Below are positions 16,852-25,058 of a stretch of 64,000 nt of DNA, piece after piece. The translations under genes and the position numbers were made by a program. The notes beneath the pieces were generated by a model. The model ran no database searches. It was not told the DNA's origin and saw only the letters and a program-made list of their open reading frames with translations. Each line of letters opens with the position of its first letter. Within the stretch, counting starts at the first letter, position 1. Source of the DNA: Candidatus Gastranaerophilales bacterium (GTDB lineage Bacteria; Cyanobacteriota; Vampirovibrionia; Gastranaerophilales; Gastranaerophilaceae); the NCBI GenBank assembly GCA_944326565.1, contig CALVEL010000002.1, positions 207,353 through 271,352 of the forward strand. Direction: 5' to 3'.

Positions 16852-17712
16852 ATGATGACAATTAGTGTGAACAGCAAGAAAAAACAAGTAAAGAAAACTT
16901 TTGATGAATTGTTGATGGATTTAAGAACAAGTAATTCGGAAAAAGTTAGATATAATGCTGCGCGTGTTTTAGGCGAGATGGGTGATTCAAAAGCTGTTGA
17001 ACCATTAATCGAAGTTTTAAAACATGATAAAAACGGCTCCGTAAGATTATATGCAGCTCGTGCATTAGGCGAACTTGGCGATTCAAAAGCAACAACTCAC
17101 TTGATTGAATCTTTACGTGAAGACAGAAATGTAGATGTAAGAGTTCGTGCTGCTAGAGCATTGGGTAGATTAGGCGGTGCAATTGTAGTGGAACCGCTTG
17201 TTGAAGCATTAAATGATGAAAATCCTCAAGTATGTATCACAGCAACTGATGCATTAATTGAAATTGGTGATGTTGCAACTGATGCTTTGATTGCATCATT
17301 GGATCATGAAAAAGTTAATGTTCGTTGTGATGCAACAAGAGCTTTAGGTGAAATCGGTAACAAAAAAGCAGTTGATAAAGTAATCAACATGTTATATGAC
17401 GAATGGGTTAACGTAAGAATTTATGCAGTAACTTCTTTAGGAAAATTAAATGATACAAAAGCAGTTCCTGCATTAATTGATGTAATGAAAAACAGAAATG
17501 AAAATGAATTAGTAAGAGCCGGTGCAGCTGCTGCATTAGGGGTACTTCGTGACCAACGTGCGTTGCTTCCTTTGAGAGAATTGATTATGGAAGCAGAAGA
17601 GTTAGGTGAATTAGAAGATACAGCTCTTAAATCATTCAAAAAAATTATGGCAGCTAACTGGCAATCTATACCTGGTGCAACTGCTCAGAAAAAACCTGTT
17701 GCTACTTTCTAA
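16852..17712 (+). CDS. HEAT-repeat protein (PBS-lyase-type HEAT repeats)
   Basis: 286 residues, nearly all HEAT repeats of about 31 residues. The repeating unit reads like VRYNAARVLGEMGDSKAVEP, VRLYAARALGELGDSKATTH, VRVRAARALGRLGGAIVVEP, CDATRALGEIGNKKAVDK. This type occurs in cyanobacterial phycobilin lyases, but no phycobilisome gene is present. It is best read as a protein-binding scaffold of unknown partner. Adjacent ATG codons at 16852 and 16855 both fit the GGAGGA site. The short unique N-terminus (SVNSKKKQVKKTFDELLMDL) is basic. A terminator follows. Confidence 0.88.
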   Translation: MMTISVNSKKKQVKKTFDELLMDLRTSNSEKVRYNAARVLGEMGDSKAVEPLIEVLKHDKNGSVRLYAARALGELGDSKATTHLIESLREDRNVDVRVRAARALGRLGGAIVVEPLVEALNDENPQVCITATDALIEIGDVATDALIASLDHEKVNVRCDATRALGEIGNKKAVDKVINMLYDEWVNVRIYAVTSLGKLNDTKAVPALIDVMKNRNENELVRAGAAAALGVLRDQRALLPLRELIMEAEELGELEDTALKSFKKIMAANWQSIPGATAQKKPVATF

Positions 17713-17750
17713 TTTACTAATTAATATAATTCTCAAAAATCAATATGTAC

Positions 17751-17780
17751 AAAAAGACCGCGGACTAGGCGGTCTTTTTA
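17751..17780 (+). terminator. Intrinsic terminator after the HEAT-repeat gene
   Basis: AAAAAGACCGC and GCGGTCTTTTT form the stem around GGACTAG. It lies between convergent genes and its symmetric A/T flanks could act in both directions. Confidence 0.85.
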
Positions 17781-17797
17781 TTTAGTAAAATATTAAA

Positions 17798-18478
17798 TTA
17801 CCAGGGATAATCTTTTTTTATTTCCCATCCATCGAATTCAATTACTTTTGAACAGTAGCATCCTGGACCTAAAATTCCTCCTTGTGCATTTGGATTGCAT
17901 TGACCGCTAGTTCCTTGTGATATCAGAGCTGTTCTTGTCCAATTACGACCTTTGTATTGGTCATAGGTTTGAAATTGGTTGTTTACTATACTAAAAACAA
18001 ACAAGTCCCGTCCTATTTTATTAGGTGATTTGTTTCCATTAATATCAACTGCGATATGGAAAGGGTTATTGTATGCTTTTACTATAATTATAAAAATATA
18101 TGTACCATCTTCTAATACCAGTGTTGGTCTTTTCTGGGTGTGTTCTTTTGCGCTCAGATCAGTATATTCGTATGTATTAGATTCTTTATTTATTATGGTT
18201 CTAAGATATGGAGCATAATATGTTTGTAAAAAAGTATTTTCATCCAAATTGTAATCCCAATCTTCTACGTTTCCGTATTTGTATTTTGCAAATTCTGTTG
18301 CTTGTTTTAATGTAGAATATACTTTTTTTAACTGAGTTGTAGTTTGTTTTTTTTGATAATGGCTAATGATTAACGGTAACGTCATTGCAATTACAATTCC
18401 GAGTATGCCAAGTGTAATAAGGACTTCGGCCATTGTAAATGCTGATTTTTTAGTATTAATTAATTTTGGCTCTTGCAT
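17798..18478 (-). CDS. Type IV pilin-like protein with prepilin N-terminus
   Basis: 226 residues. The 13-residue leader ends KKSA, followed by FTMAEVLITLGILGIV and AMTLPLI, the prepilin signature with Glu at position 5 of the mature form. After the hydrophobic helix comes a basic segment (HYQKKQTTTQLKKVYSTLKQ) and a globular C-terminal domain with Cys in GTSGQCNPNAQG and GPGCYCSKV. It is secreted through a type IV pilus or pseudopilus machinery not seen in this window. Unlike the pilins at 35598 and 42115, it has no poly-G run. It is divergent from a small helix-turn-helix gene across a repeat-bearing spacer. Confidence 0.88.
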   Translation of the reverse strand: MQEPKLINTKKSAFTMAEVLITLGILGIVIAMTLPLIISHYQKKQTTTQLKKVYSTLKQATEFAKYKYGNVEDWDYNLDENTFLQTYYAPYLRTIINKESNTYEYTDLSAKEHTQKRPTLVLEDGTYIFIIIVKAYNNPFHIAVDINGNKSPNKIGRDLFVFSIVNNQFQTYDQYKGRNWTRTALISQGTSGQCNPNAQGGILGPGCYCSKVIEFDGWEIKKDYPW

Positions 18479-18522
18479 ATAAGCCCTTTCAAATTATTTG
18501 TATAAATGAATTTTTTAATAAA

Positions 18523-18565
18523 ATAGTGCATTAATTAATAACATAGTACATTATATAGTGTATTA
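18523..18565 (+). repeat. Three near-copies of an 11-bp element, consensus ATAGTRYATTA
   Basis: ATAGTGCATTA at 18523-18533, ATAGTACATTA at 18543-18553 and ATAGTGTATTA at 18555-18565. A weaker fourth copy overlaps the -10 box at about 18598. They lie between the divergent pilin-like gene and the helix-turn-helix gene, so they are candidate operators for that regulator. Confidence 0.5.
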
Positions 18566-18599
18566 TGTCAATTTATTTTCGTAATAATTCATTAAATAG

Positions 18600-18605
18600 T
18601 ATGAT
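18600..18605 (+). promoter_or_regulatory. -10 box of a leaderless promoter for the small HTH gene
   Basis: TATGAT ends exactly 6 nt before ATG 18612. No Shine-Dalgarno sequence is present. Confidence 0.6.
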
Positions 18606-18611
18606 TGTACA

Positions 18612-18851
18612 ATGAATAGTGAATATAGATTGGATTTGGACAATTTAAAAGAACAAATAAAATACCTTGCAGCTGTGCAAGGCATAACTATGAACCGATT
18701 AAAGCAGGAAGTAAATGCCAAATACAATAAAACGGATAGTGTAAGAAATTTAGGTAATAAGCTTAGAAATAAAACTTTTAGAGTATCTGAACTTGCAGAA
18801 ATCGCAGAAGTTTTGGGATATGAACTTTATTTACATAGAAAAACAAATTAA
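18612..18851 (+). CDS. Small helix-turn-helix protein (XRE/phage-regulator-like)
   Basis: 79 residues: LKEQIKYLAAVQGITMNRL, then SVRNLGNKLRNKTFRVSELAE and IAEVLGYELYLHRKT. The pattern of two amphipathic helices, a turn and a 'RNLGNKLRNKTF' recognition-like helix resembles XRE/DUF6471-type regulators. It is divergent from the pilin-like gene and shares a spacer with three copies of an 11-bp element, so control of the pilin is a reasonable inference. The transcript is probably leaderless. It could also be a toxin-antitoxin-type antitoxin, but no partner is seen. Confidence 0.7.
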   Translation: MNSEYRLDLDNLKEQIKYLAAVQGITMNRLKQEVNAKYNKTDSVRNLGNKLRNKTFRVSELAEIAEVLGYELYLHRKTN

Positions 18852-18859
18852 TAGAATTT

Positions 18860-19522
18860 TTAATTGCTAGAATAATTTTGTAAAAATATTTTTGCAATTT
18901 CTATATCAGTTTGAGTCGTAATTTTAATATTTTTATAACTTCCATCTAATATATATACAGTTTGTCCCAGAGTTTCAAGCATTCCTGCATCATCTGTAAA
19001 ATTTTGTTCTATCAATTTTTCATGAGCTTTTTTTATAAGATTATATTCAAAAGCTTGAGGGGTTTGTGTGTTATATAACTTTGCTCTGTCAATTGTTTTG
19101 ATAATTTTACCATGCTCGACTTCTTTTATTGTATCTATTGTTTTTGTTGCAACGGTGAGAGCTTTTACATCTTTTACCATTTCAATGCAATGGTTGATTA
19201 TGTCAGTAGAAATCATTGGTCGTGCACCGTCATGGATTACCACATAGTCACAAATATCGTATAAAAGTCCATTATAGACAGATTGTTGGCGGGTGGCTCC
19301 TCCTTCTGTTATTTTGACTTTGTTGTAATCTTTAAACATCTCTTTTAGCTCGTCTATTATTGATAGATGTGAGCAAATAATAATTTCATCTACATTTGAT
19401 TTGTCAAATGCATCAATAGTGTATCTGATTATTTCTTTATCATAAACTTTTTCAAGCAGTTTATTCTTAGTTCCAAATCTCGAGCCTGTACCTCCAGCTG
19501 TGATTATTGCATTTATTTTCAT
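18860..19522 (-). CDS. ispD: 2-C-methyl-D-erythritol 4-phosphate cytidylyltransferase
   Basis: Third step of the non-mevalonate isoprenoid pathway: MEP plus CTP gives CDP-ME. 220 residues. The nucleotide-binding loop AIITAGGTGSRFG is at the N-terminus, with EGGATRQQSVYNGL, VIHDGARPMI, and the C-terminal ETLGQTVYILDGSYKNIKI and TTQTDIEIAK. The start is set at 19522 (MKINAII), which has AAGGG about 11 nt upstream. An in-frame ATG at 19555 lacks a ribosome site and would add 11 unrelated residues. It is convergent with the small HTH gene. Confidence 0.93.
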   Translation of the reverse strand: MKINAIITAGGTGSRFGTKNKLLEKVYDKEIIRYTIDAFDKSNVDEIIICSHLSIIDELKEMFKDYNKVKITEGGATRQQSVYNGLLYDICDYVVIHDGARPMISTDIINHCIEMVKDVKALTVATKTIDTIKEVEHGKIIKTIDRAKLYNTQTPQAFEYNLIKKAHEKLIEQNFTDDAGMLETLGQTVYILDGSYKNIKITTQTDIEIAKIFLQNYSSN

Positions 19523-19659
19523 TTTTATATATCCCTTAAAAACTGTCTTTTTCATAATTCTATCATAAAAATCGTAATTAAATTTAACATGGCACTTGAT
19601 TTATTAGATTTTTAATAATAATATAGAATTACACAACTAGCTAGAAAAGGAAATTTATT

Positions 19660-19851
19660 ATGTCTAAAAAATGTGATGTATGTGGTAAAGCACCGATAAA
19701 AGCAGCGAAATTAACTTTTTCGCATAAACAAATTGTTCACCGTCAATTACCAAACTTGCAATCAGTAAAGGTTTGTGTAAACGGTCAAACAAAAAGAATT
19801 AATGTTTGTACATCTTGTCTAAGAGCAGGAAAAGTTCAAAAAGCTGTTTAA
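19660..19851 (+). CDS. rpmB: 50S ribosomal protein L28 (zinc-binding form)
   Basis: 63 residues. SKKCDVCGKAPIKA at the N-terminus and INVCTSCLRAGKV near the C-terminus give two CxxC pairs, the zinc-ribbon (C+) version of L28. The basic core FSHKQIVHRQLPNLQSVKV matches the rRNA-binding region. AAAAGGAAA precedes ATG 19660. It is monocistronic with a strong terminator right after. Confidence 0.95.
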   Translation: MSKKCDVCGKAPIKAAKLTFSHKQIVHRQLPNLQSVKVCVNGQTKRINVCTSCLRAGKVQKAV

Positions 19852-19879
19852 TTCGTGATTATTTACTAAAAAATTATTA

Positions 19880-19909
19880 AAAGAGTCTTGATTTATTCAA
19901 GACTCTTTT
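19880..19909. terminator. Bidirectional terminator between rpmB and the TonB-C-like gene
   Basis: AAAAGAGTCTTG and CAAGACTCTTTT pair over 12 bp around ATTTAT(T). The flanking A and T tracts allow use from both strands. The minus-strand gene ends inside it. Confidence 0.85.
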
Positions 19910-20429
19910 CTAATTCATTAGGATTTATAAATTTTTTTCCTGTTGGCTTTTGTTGTTTTGAAGTGGGTTTTTCTGATTGCATTAGTTTGTTAAAATCAAA
20001 ATTCATCAAATTTGAATCAAGTTCTAAAAGCATTTTTATCAATTTTATAATTCCTAAATCCATGTTTAATATTAAACATTCACTTTCAGTTTCGTCAAAA
20101 CTGTGAGCCGGAAAAGGTGCAGATTTTTTTACAGCTGATAATACTCGGTTATCATAGTCTTTGTTACCTGATTCTTGAATAATTTCTAAATTACTTAATT
20201 TACCTTTTTGGTCAATTTTAAATTTTACTATCGTAGAATAATTTTCATTTGTGTCAGGTAGTTCAAAATTTGAAATAATTTTTTTACCTACAGGAATTAA
20301 ATATTGTTGCATTTCTGAAGATGTATTAATACCAACAATGTCATAAGGATTGTTTTGAATATCAAAAGCACAAGATGGCAGAGCTAATGTTATAATAAAT
20401 GCAATTGTTAAAAATATTTTTTTAGTCAT
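19893..20429 (-). CDS. Secreted TonB C-terminal-like protein
   Basis: 178 residues. The N-terminus is a signal peptide, possibly a lipoprotein one (IITLALPSCAF). The middle (VKFKIDQKGKLSNLEIIQES, GNKDYDNRVLSAVKKSAPF) is the beta-alpha pattern of a TonB C-terminal domain ('G.L....I..SSG...D..AL.AV....PF'). The C-terminal tail is polar and Lys-rich (PTSKQQKPTGKKF). It lacks the membrane anchor and Pro-rich spacer of a true TonB. It ends a three-gene minus-strand cluster of related proteins, 8 nt after the 20438 gene. Confidence 0.75.
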   Translation of the reverse strand: MTKKIFLTIAFIITLALPSCAFDIQNNPYDIVGINTSSEMQQYLIPVGKKIISNFELPDTNENYSTIVKFKIDQKGKLSNLEIIQESGNKDYDNRVLSAVKKSAPFPAHSFDETESECLILNMDLGIIKLIKMLLELDSNLMNFDFNKLMQSEKPTSKQQKPTGKKFINPNELEKSLE

Positions 20430-20437
20430 ATAAAAAT

Positions 20438-21199
20438 CTATTTTTTATTTACATCCAGTACATAATAATCAAATGTCATCAAAATATTTATATCTTTTAA
20501 GTTTTTATCAATGTTTTCTGGAAATTTATCAAAAGGTTCAGTTGACTTAACTGCATTTAAAGCACTTTCATCATTGAGTTTATCACCTGAGGATTGCTTA
20601 ATTTCACAAGAGACCAGTTTACCCTCCCGATTAATTTTAAATTGTACCTTTGCAACACCTCCGTTGTTTGTTACAGGTAATTTCCAATTTCCTCGAATTT
20701 TTTGTTCTACAGCAGTTATATAATCCTTTGTTCCAGGGTATTTTTCGCTGTATTTTTTTATAAGTTCTTTATTATTACTAATTGCGTTTTGTTTTCTTAA
20801 CTGACGTGTAGCTGTTAGTTTTTGTACCATTTCATCATCTTTTACAAATGTATTTATATTATTTAAAAAAGAATCTTCACTGACTTTTTTCATAAATGCA
20901 AATGTATTTTCCCAGATTTGCGGGGACATATATTGATCTTTGTTATAGTCTTTAGATTTTATAATGCCAATTTTATCCTCGTTTATATCGTATTTAATAT
21001 AGACCACTTTTTCTGTATCATTTCTTCCTTGGTAGCGTATAACGTAAAATAGACTGTTTTCATTTTTGGATATAGAATCATGGTCAAGGTAGATGTATTT
21101 AGATGTATTTGTAATATTAAGTCTAATCCAATCAGCTGCAAATACAGCTGAATTTAGAGACAAAAGTATTATAAATATAAGAACTGCTTTTTTTATCAT
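20438..21199 (-). CDS. Secreted two-domain protein, TonB-C-like at the C-terminus
   Basis: 253 residues. Signal peptide MIKKAVLIFIILLSLNSAVFAA. The N-terminal domain (DWIRLNITNTSKYIYLDHDS, then FYVIRYQG and VVYIKYDI) resembles the surface-adhesin-E type beta domain that occurs in secreted proteins. The C-terminal domain (VAKVQFKINREGKLVSCEIK, SSGDKLNDESALNAVKSTEPF) is TonB-C-like. It is paralogous to the product of the next gene upstream (21270). The function is unknown; an envelope role such as binding or transport is likely. Confidence 0.75.
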   Translation of the reverse strand: MIKKAVLIFIILLSLNSAVFAADWIRLNITNTSKYIYLDHDSISKNENSLFYVIRYQGRNDTEKVVYIKYDINEDKIGIIKSKDYNKDQYMSPQIWENTFAFMKKVSEDSFLNNINTFVKDDEMVQKLTATRQLRKQNAISNNKELIKKYSEKYPGTKDYITAVEQKIRGNWKLPVTNNGGVAKVQFKINREGKLVSCEIKQSSGDKLNDESALNAVKSTEPFDKFPENIDKNLKDINILMTFDYYVLDVNKK

Positions 21200-21224
21200 T
21201 TAGTATCCTCATAAAATTAAACTT

Positions 21225-21260
21225 AAAAAGGGAATCAACAAATTTATAAGCTGATTCCCG
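21225..21260 (-). terminator. Terminator after the 21270 gene
   Basis: On the minus strand GGGAATCA and TGATTCCC pair over 8 bp with a 14-nt loop, followed by TTTTT. It separates the 21270 gene from the 20438/19893 pair, so they may be expressed separately. Confidence 0.7.
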
Positions 21261-21269
21261 AAAGAAAAA

Positions 21270-22034
21270 TTATTTTACGAATTTTTTAATAAGTTTTTGT
21301 TCAAAAGTTATAGGTAAATTAAGAATGTTATTACCTTCATTCCCTTCAGGGAAAGATGCAAAAGGTGCGGTTAAATTAACAGCTGCAATAGCAGATCTTT
21401 TAGCAGCTTCATTGTTTGAAGATTGCAGAATTCTGTATCCGTTGTAACTTCCGTCAGAATTGATGCTGATAATTAAAGTAACTTTTGTATTTACTGTATT
21501 AATATTTGTTCTCCAATTGCTAAGAATAGATGATTTGATATTATTAACATATGCTTGATATTCTTCTTCTGTGAAACCGAAACGACTGCTGCTTGGTAAA
21601 TGATTTGATACATCTTTTATATTTGTAATATTCATACTAATATCAGAGTCGGTGTTTTTTTCATGATACATTGCTAATGCAAAATTGTGCGCACTTCGAA
21701 GAATCGCATTTGAATTAATATCTTTCATAAATGCTCTCGGATGCTTGCTGTAATATCCAGGATCATATTCATCCGGTTCAAAATCTTCAACTCTTATAAT
21801 CCCTACTTTGTCTTTAGAATAATTTGATATAGCATAGACGATTTTAGTTGGTTTTTGTCCCTTTTTATATATCAAAGCATAAGTGCAGGTGTCAGTAGAT
21901 AGATATTTGACAGATTCACTGTCAATAAATAGTTGAATATCAGGATTTCCGCTGTCTACCGCAACCCAAGTCGCTGCATTTGCTGATAGTGCACCAAACA
22001 GACACATTGCTAAAATTAATAATTTCTTTTTCAT
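21270..22034 (-). CDS. Secreted two-domain protein, TonB-C-like at the C-terminus (paralog of 20438)
   Basis: 254 residues. Signal peptide MKKKLLILAMCLFGALSANAA. N-terminal domain TWVAVDSGNPDIQLFIDSES, then CTYALIYKKGQKPTKIVYAI; C-terminal TonB-C-like KVTLIISINSDGSYNGYRIL, QSSNNEAAKRSAIAAVNLTA. Same domain order and length as the adjacent 20438 protein, so the pair arose by tandem duplication. An RDxxN-like central helix region (EEEYQAYVNNIKSSILSNWR) is shared. A minus-strand terminator lies directly after it. Confidence 0.75.
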   Translation of the reverse strand: MKKKLLILAMCLFGALSANAATWVAVDSGNPDIQLFIDSESVKYLSTDTCTYALIYKKGQKPTKIVYAISNYSKDKVGIIRVEDFEPDEYDPGYYSKHPRAFMKDINSNAILRSAHNFALAMYHEKNTDSDISMNITNIKDVSNHLPSSSRFGFTEEEYQAYVNNIKSSILSNWRTNINTVNTKVTLIISINSDGSYNGYRILQSSNNEAAKRSAIAAVNLTAPFASFPEGNEGNNILNLPITFEQKLIKKFVK

Positions 22035-22205
22035 ATCTAACCCTCATCTTTTTTATTACATTATAATAGTAAACATATATCTTGTGCAAGTTTTTTAAGT
22101 AATCTTGATTTATTATTAAGGGATGTTACAAGATTGCGAAATTATTTGTTTTTTTTTCTTAAATAAAATAAAATATTATTGGGAAATTTGAGGGATAAAA
22201 TTAAT

Positions 22206-22712
22206 ATGTTAAAAGAAGAGGTTAAAGAAAAAACTTTATCACCGCAGCAAGTGCGAGCAATTTTGAATGCTGATAATAAAGAAATAGTTGAATTATGTAA
22301 ACGTGCTGCAATATTGCCAAAGAAAAACGCTAAAGGTCAGACATATTTTTCATATGACGAGGTACGTCATTTAAGAAAATTGCAAGCTAAAAAGAGTATG
22401 TCCAATCCGATTGCAATTTCAGCGCCTGCACTTCCTCAAAAAGAAGTCTCTATGATGAAAAATCTTTTAGGTTCCTTAAAAGAAATGGAAACTAATCTAA
22501 GTGACAGAATTGCTAAAGTTATAGATGAAAAACTTGAAGGCATGGATGAGGTTGTAGTAGAACTTATTCGTTGCAAAACTGATAATGAGACTCTGCGTCA
22601 GAAAATTATAGACTTAAATAAAGAAATTTATCAGCTTAAAAATGATCTTAACAGCTATAAACCTATAGGTTTTGGTATGTATAGAAAAAAAGAAAGAAGT
22701 ATTTGGGAATAA
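22206..22712 (+). CDS. MerR-like helix-turn-helix protein with coiled-coil tail
   Basis: 168 residues from ATG 22206. Residues about 10-62 form a winged-helix pattern (LSPQQVRAILNADNKEIVEL, then KNAKGQTYFSYDEVRHLRKL), as in MerR/excisionase-type DNA-binding domains. The C-terminal half is helical and heptad-rich (MKNLLGSLKEMETNLSDRI, DNETLRQKIIDLNKEIYQLK). GAGGG at 22190-22194 favours the ATG at 22206 over TTG codons at 22179 and 22188, although the spacing is long. It lies upstream of recA on the same strand but is separated by a hairpin. Confidence 0.7.
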   Translation: MLKEEVKEKTLSPQQVRAILNADNKEIVELCKRAAILPKKNAKGQTYFSYDEVRHLRKLQAKKSMSNPIAISAPALPQKEVSMMKNLLGSLKEMETNLSDRIAKVIDEKLEGMDEVVVELIRCKTDNETLRQKIIDLNKEIYQLKNDLNSYKPIGFGMYRKKERSIWE

Positions 22713-22736
22713 TACTTTCTGAATATCAGTTTTTAT

Positions 22737-22792
22737 CATGATTTTAGGTTATTTTGAGTTGAATGACAAAATGATTTAAAATCATGTTTTTT
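22737..22792 (+). terminator. Long-loop hairpin with T run, between the HTH gene and recA
   Basis: CATGATTTTA (22737-22746) and TAAAATCATG (22777-22786) pair perfectly, with a loop of 30 nt, and TTTTTT follows. It could terminate the HTH gene or attenuate recA, whose TATAAT box is at 22792-22797. Confidence 0.45.
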
Positions 22793-22820
22793 ATAATAAT
22801 AATTTGAAAAGGGATAGAAA

Positions 22821-23846
22821 ATGGCGACAAAAGAAAAAGAGATTGAAACAACGTCAGCAACTGATGAAAGAGCAAAAGCTTTAAAACTTGCTATTGAAAA
22901 AATTGAAAAAGACTTTGGAAAAGGGTCTATTATGAAATTGGGAGATAAAGCTTCAGTGAATGTAGAAGCAATTCCAACTGGATCTTTGGCACTTGATTTA
23001 GCTTTAGGTATAGGTGGTGTGCCAAGAGGTCGTATAATTGAAATATATGGACCGGAAAGCTCTGGTAAAACGACCTTAGCACAGCATATAGTCGCAGAAT
23101 GCCAAAAAAGAGGCGGTATTGCTGCATTTGTTGATGCTGAGCATGCTCTTGATCCTGAGTATGCAAGAAATTTAGGTGTAAAAGTTGATGATTTGTTAAT
23201 TTCACAGCCGGATACAGGTGAACAAGCGCTTGATATTACAGAAGAACTTGTAAGATCAGGTGCAGTCGATGTTGTAGTAGTCGACTCAGTTGCAGCACTT
23301 GTTCCAAAAGCTGAAATTGAAGGGTCTATGGAAGACCAACAAATGGGTCTGCAAGCTCGTTTGATGAGTAAGGCATTGAGAAAATTAACTGGTGTTATAG
23401 GAAAGACTAATACCACAGTAATCTTTATCAACCAATTAAGAATGAAAATAGGTGTAATGTATGGCAATCCTGAAACTACGACCGGTGGTAATGCTTTGAA
23501 ATATTACGCATCTGTTCGTATGGAAATTAAAAGAACAGAAGGTGTAAAAGGCGAAGATGGTGATGTCGGAAACCATGTAAGAGTGCGTGTTTTGAAAAAT
23601 AAAGTAGCACCGCCATTTAGAACAGCAGAGTTTGATATTATTTTTGGAAAAGGTATCTGCAAAGTCGGAAATATTTTAGATGTTGCAGTAAATTTAGATA
23701 TTGTCAAAAAAGCTGGTTCTTGGTTCAGTTTCAATGATGAAAAATTAGGACAAGGCAGAGATAAAGCAAGGGACTTCTTGACAGAAAATCCAGATATTTT
23801 AAGTCAAATAGAAACACTTGTAAGAGAAAAGCTCGCACAACAGTAA
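22821..23846 (+). CDS. recA: Recombinase RecA
   Basis: ATP-dependent strand-exchange protein for homologous recombination and the SOS response. 341 residues, full length. Walker A GPESSGKT at residues 77-84, Walker B-like [18 protein letters not shown], loop L1 [19 protein letters not shown], and loop L2 [20 protein letters not shown] are intact. AAAAGGGAT provides the ribosome site. I found no canonical LexA box in the spacer. RecA would be needed for any recombination among the pilin copies in this window. A terminator follows. Confidence 0.98.
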   Translation: MATKEKEIETTSATDERAKALKLAIEKIEKDFGKGSIMKLGDKASVNVEAIPTGSLALDLALGIGGVPRGRIIEIYGPESSGKTTLAQHIVAECQKRGGIAAFVDAEHALDPEYARNLGVKVDDLLISQPDTGEQALDITEELVRSGAVDVVVVDSVAALVPKAEIEGSMEDQQMGLQARLMSKALRKLTGVIGKTNTTVIFINQLRMKIGVMYGNPETTTGGNALKYYASVRMEIKRTEGVKGEDGDVGNHVRVRVLKNKVAPPFRTAEFDIIFGKGICKVGNILDVAVNLDIVKKAGSWFSFNDEKLGQGRDKARDFLTENPDILSQIETLVREKLAQQ

Positions 23847-23865
23847 TTCATATTTAAAAAGTGGA

Positions 23866-23895
23866 CAAAAAGACCGAGTTTCTCGGTCTTTTTTT
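23866..23895 (+). terminator. Intrinsic terminator after recA
   Basis: AAAAAGACCGAG and CTCGGTCTTTTT form the stem around a TTT(T) loop and a T tract follows. Confidence 0.9.
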
Positions 23896-23997
23896 ATCTA
23901 ATCAATGCTAAGATATATTAAGATTAGTTATATTAACTAGCAAAAAAAAATCTTTCGGGCTTTAATATGATTACAAATTACTTAAACGGAGGCTATT

Positions 23998-24981
23998 ATG
24001 CGTATTAGTTCAATAAATTCTTTTATGAATAATTCTGTTATTTTTCAAGGAAATGAAAAGAAACAAAATTCATTGAGAAAAGTAGCAAATGCAACTATGC
24101 TTGCAACAGCTTTATCAGCAGCGGTGCCGATGTATCAAAGTTGTGATAAGTTAACACAAGATATTGTCCATAATCATTATCTTAAACTTCCAGTTGATAC
24201 ATTTACAAAAGAAGAAATGAAACCGGTTCCTGTACCTCCTCAAATAATCTTTATTGAAAAAGAAGTGCCAGGTAAAACTGATACAATTATAAAACATGAT
24301 ACAATTGCTCTACCTGGAGATACTATTTATAAACATGATACAACATATATTGAAAAACCTCCGATAATAAAACATGATACGTTATATTTGCCTGGAGATT
24401 CTGTTTTTATAAAAGAGGAATGGACTTCTCCTGTACCGCCTAAGCAAGAAGAAATTTATGATGATTTGGGAATCCATCCTAATGGAAATGGAAAATTCTT
24501 TATATCCGAATCTTATTATGATGAAAAAAATAATGAGTTTGTACAAAGACGTCTTCATGGTCAAGGTAGTTCACGTGATGGTAAAATCCTTGTATATAAC
24601 GTAGTCAAGACAAAATGGGATGATGAAGCTGAGGGTGTTGTACTTGGTAAAAATGAAACTTTTGAAAAACATTTGGTATATTTATCAGAAGATGGTATGG
24701 ATTTGGGTGTAAAAGTAATGAAACCTAAAGTAGATATCAGAGTGTCAAATGATGATAAAAAGTCAAATTGGCAGGTATTCTCAAAAGGTACATTGTCAAC
24801 TCCTGATGCATGGCAAGATCAAGAGTCTTTCTTTATGCAAAACAAAGGCGGAGTAATTGATATTACCAATGGATTTAATTTGAAAAAAGGCTTGAAAGAT
24901 CAATCTGTTACAATTACAAACCCTTATGACAGTCAATGGGAGCTCTCAGAATGGAATGTAATAAAAGGTGATCCTGATTAA
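23998..24981 (+). CDS. Repeat-bearing protein with KHDT/LPGD repeats, possibly surface-associated
   Basis: 327 residues. The N-terminus has a short motif (SSINSFMNNSVIFQGNEKK), then a hydrophobic stretch (ATMLATALSAAVPMYQSC). Residues about 60-130 are low-complexity Pro/Val/Thr with three repeats of the type IIKHDTIALPGDT, IYKHDTTYIEK, IIKHDTLYLPGDS. The rest (NGNGKFFISESYYDEKNNEF onward) is a polar beta-rich domain. There is no classical signal peptide, and the function is unknown. The repeat segment looks like an extended stalk. ACGGAGG precedes ATG 23998. Confidence 0.65.
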   Translation: MRISSINSFMNNSVIFQGNEKKQNSLRKVANATMLATALSAAVPMYQSCDKLTQDIVHNHYLKLPVDTFTKEEMKPVPVPPQIIFIEKEVPGKTDTIIKHDTIALPGDTIYKHDTTYIEKPPIIKHDTLYLPGDSVFIKEEWTSPVPPKQEEIYDDLGIHPNGNGKFFISESYYDEKNNEFVQRRLHGQGSSRDGKILVYNVVKTKWDDEAEGVVLGKNETFEKHLVYLSEDGMDLGVKVMKPKVDIRVSNDDKKSNWQVFSKGTLSTPDAWQDQESFFMQNKGGVIDITNGFNLKKGLKDQSVTITNPYDSQWELSEWNVIKGDPD

Positions 24982-25001
24982 AAACAATAAAGATATTAAA
25001 C

Positions 25002-25043
25002 AAAAAACTCTTTTGAAAAGAATTTTTTTAAAAGAGTTTTTTT
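25002..25043 (+). terminator. Intrinsic terminator after the repeat protein
   Basis: AAAACTCTTTT and AAAAGAGTTTT pair with a 15-nt loop and T run. The T run merges into the -10 box of the next gene. Confidence 0.75.
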
Positions 25044-25046
25044 ATG

Positions 25047-25052
25047 TATAAT
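25047..25052 (+). promoter_or_regulatory. -10 box of a leaderless promoter for the XRE/zinc-ribbon gene
   Basis: TATAAT ends exactly 6 nt before ATG 25059. An upstream ATG at 25044 would start inside the promoter and is therefore rejected. Confidence 0.65.
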
Positions 25053-25058
25053 ATTCTT

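Noticed and set aside
22713..22820. LexA box upstream of recA
   Set aside because: No GAAC-N4-GTTC or CTGT-N8-ACAG type site seen.
22736..23467. 243-codon open frame on the minus strand
   Set aside because: Entirely antisense to recA; it is a codon-bias shadow, without a ribosome site or recognisable domain.
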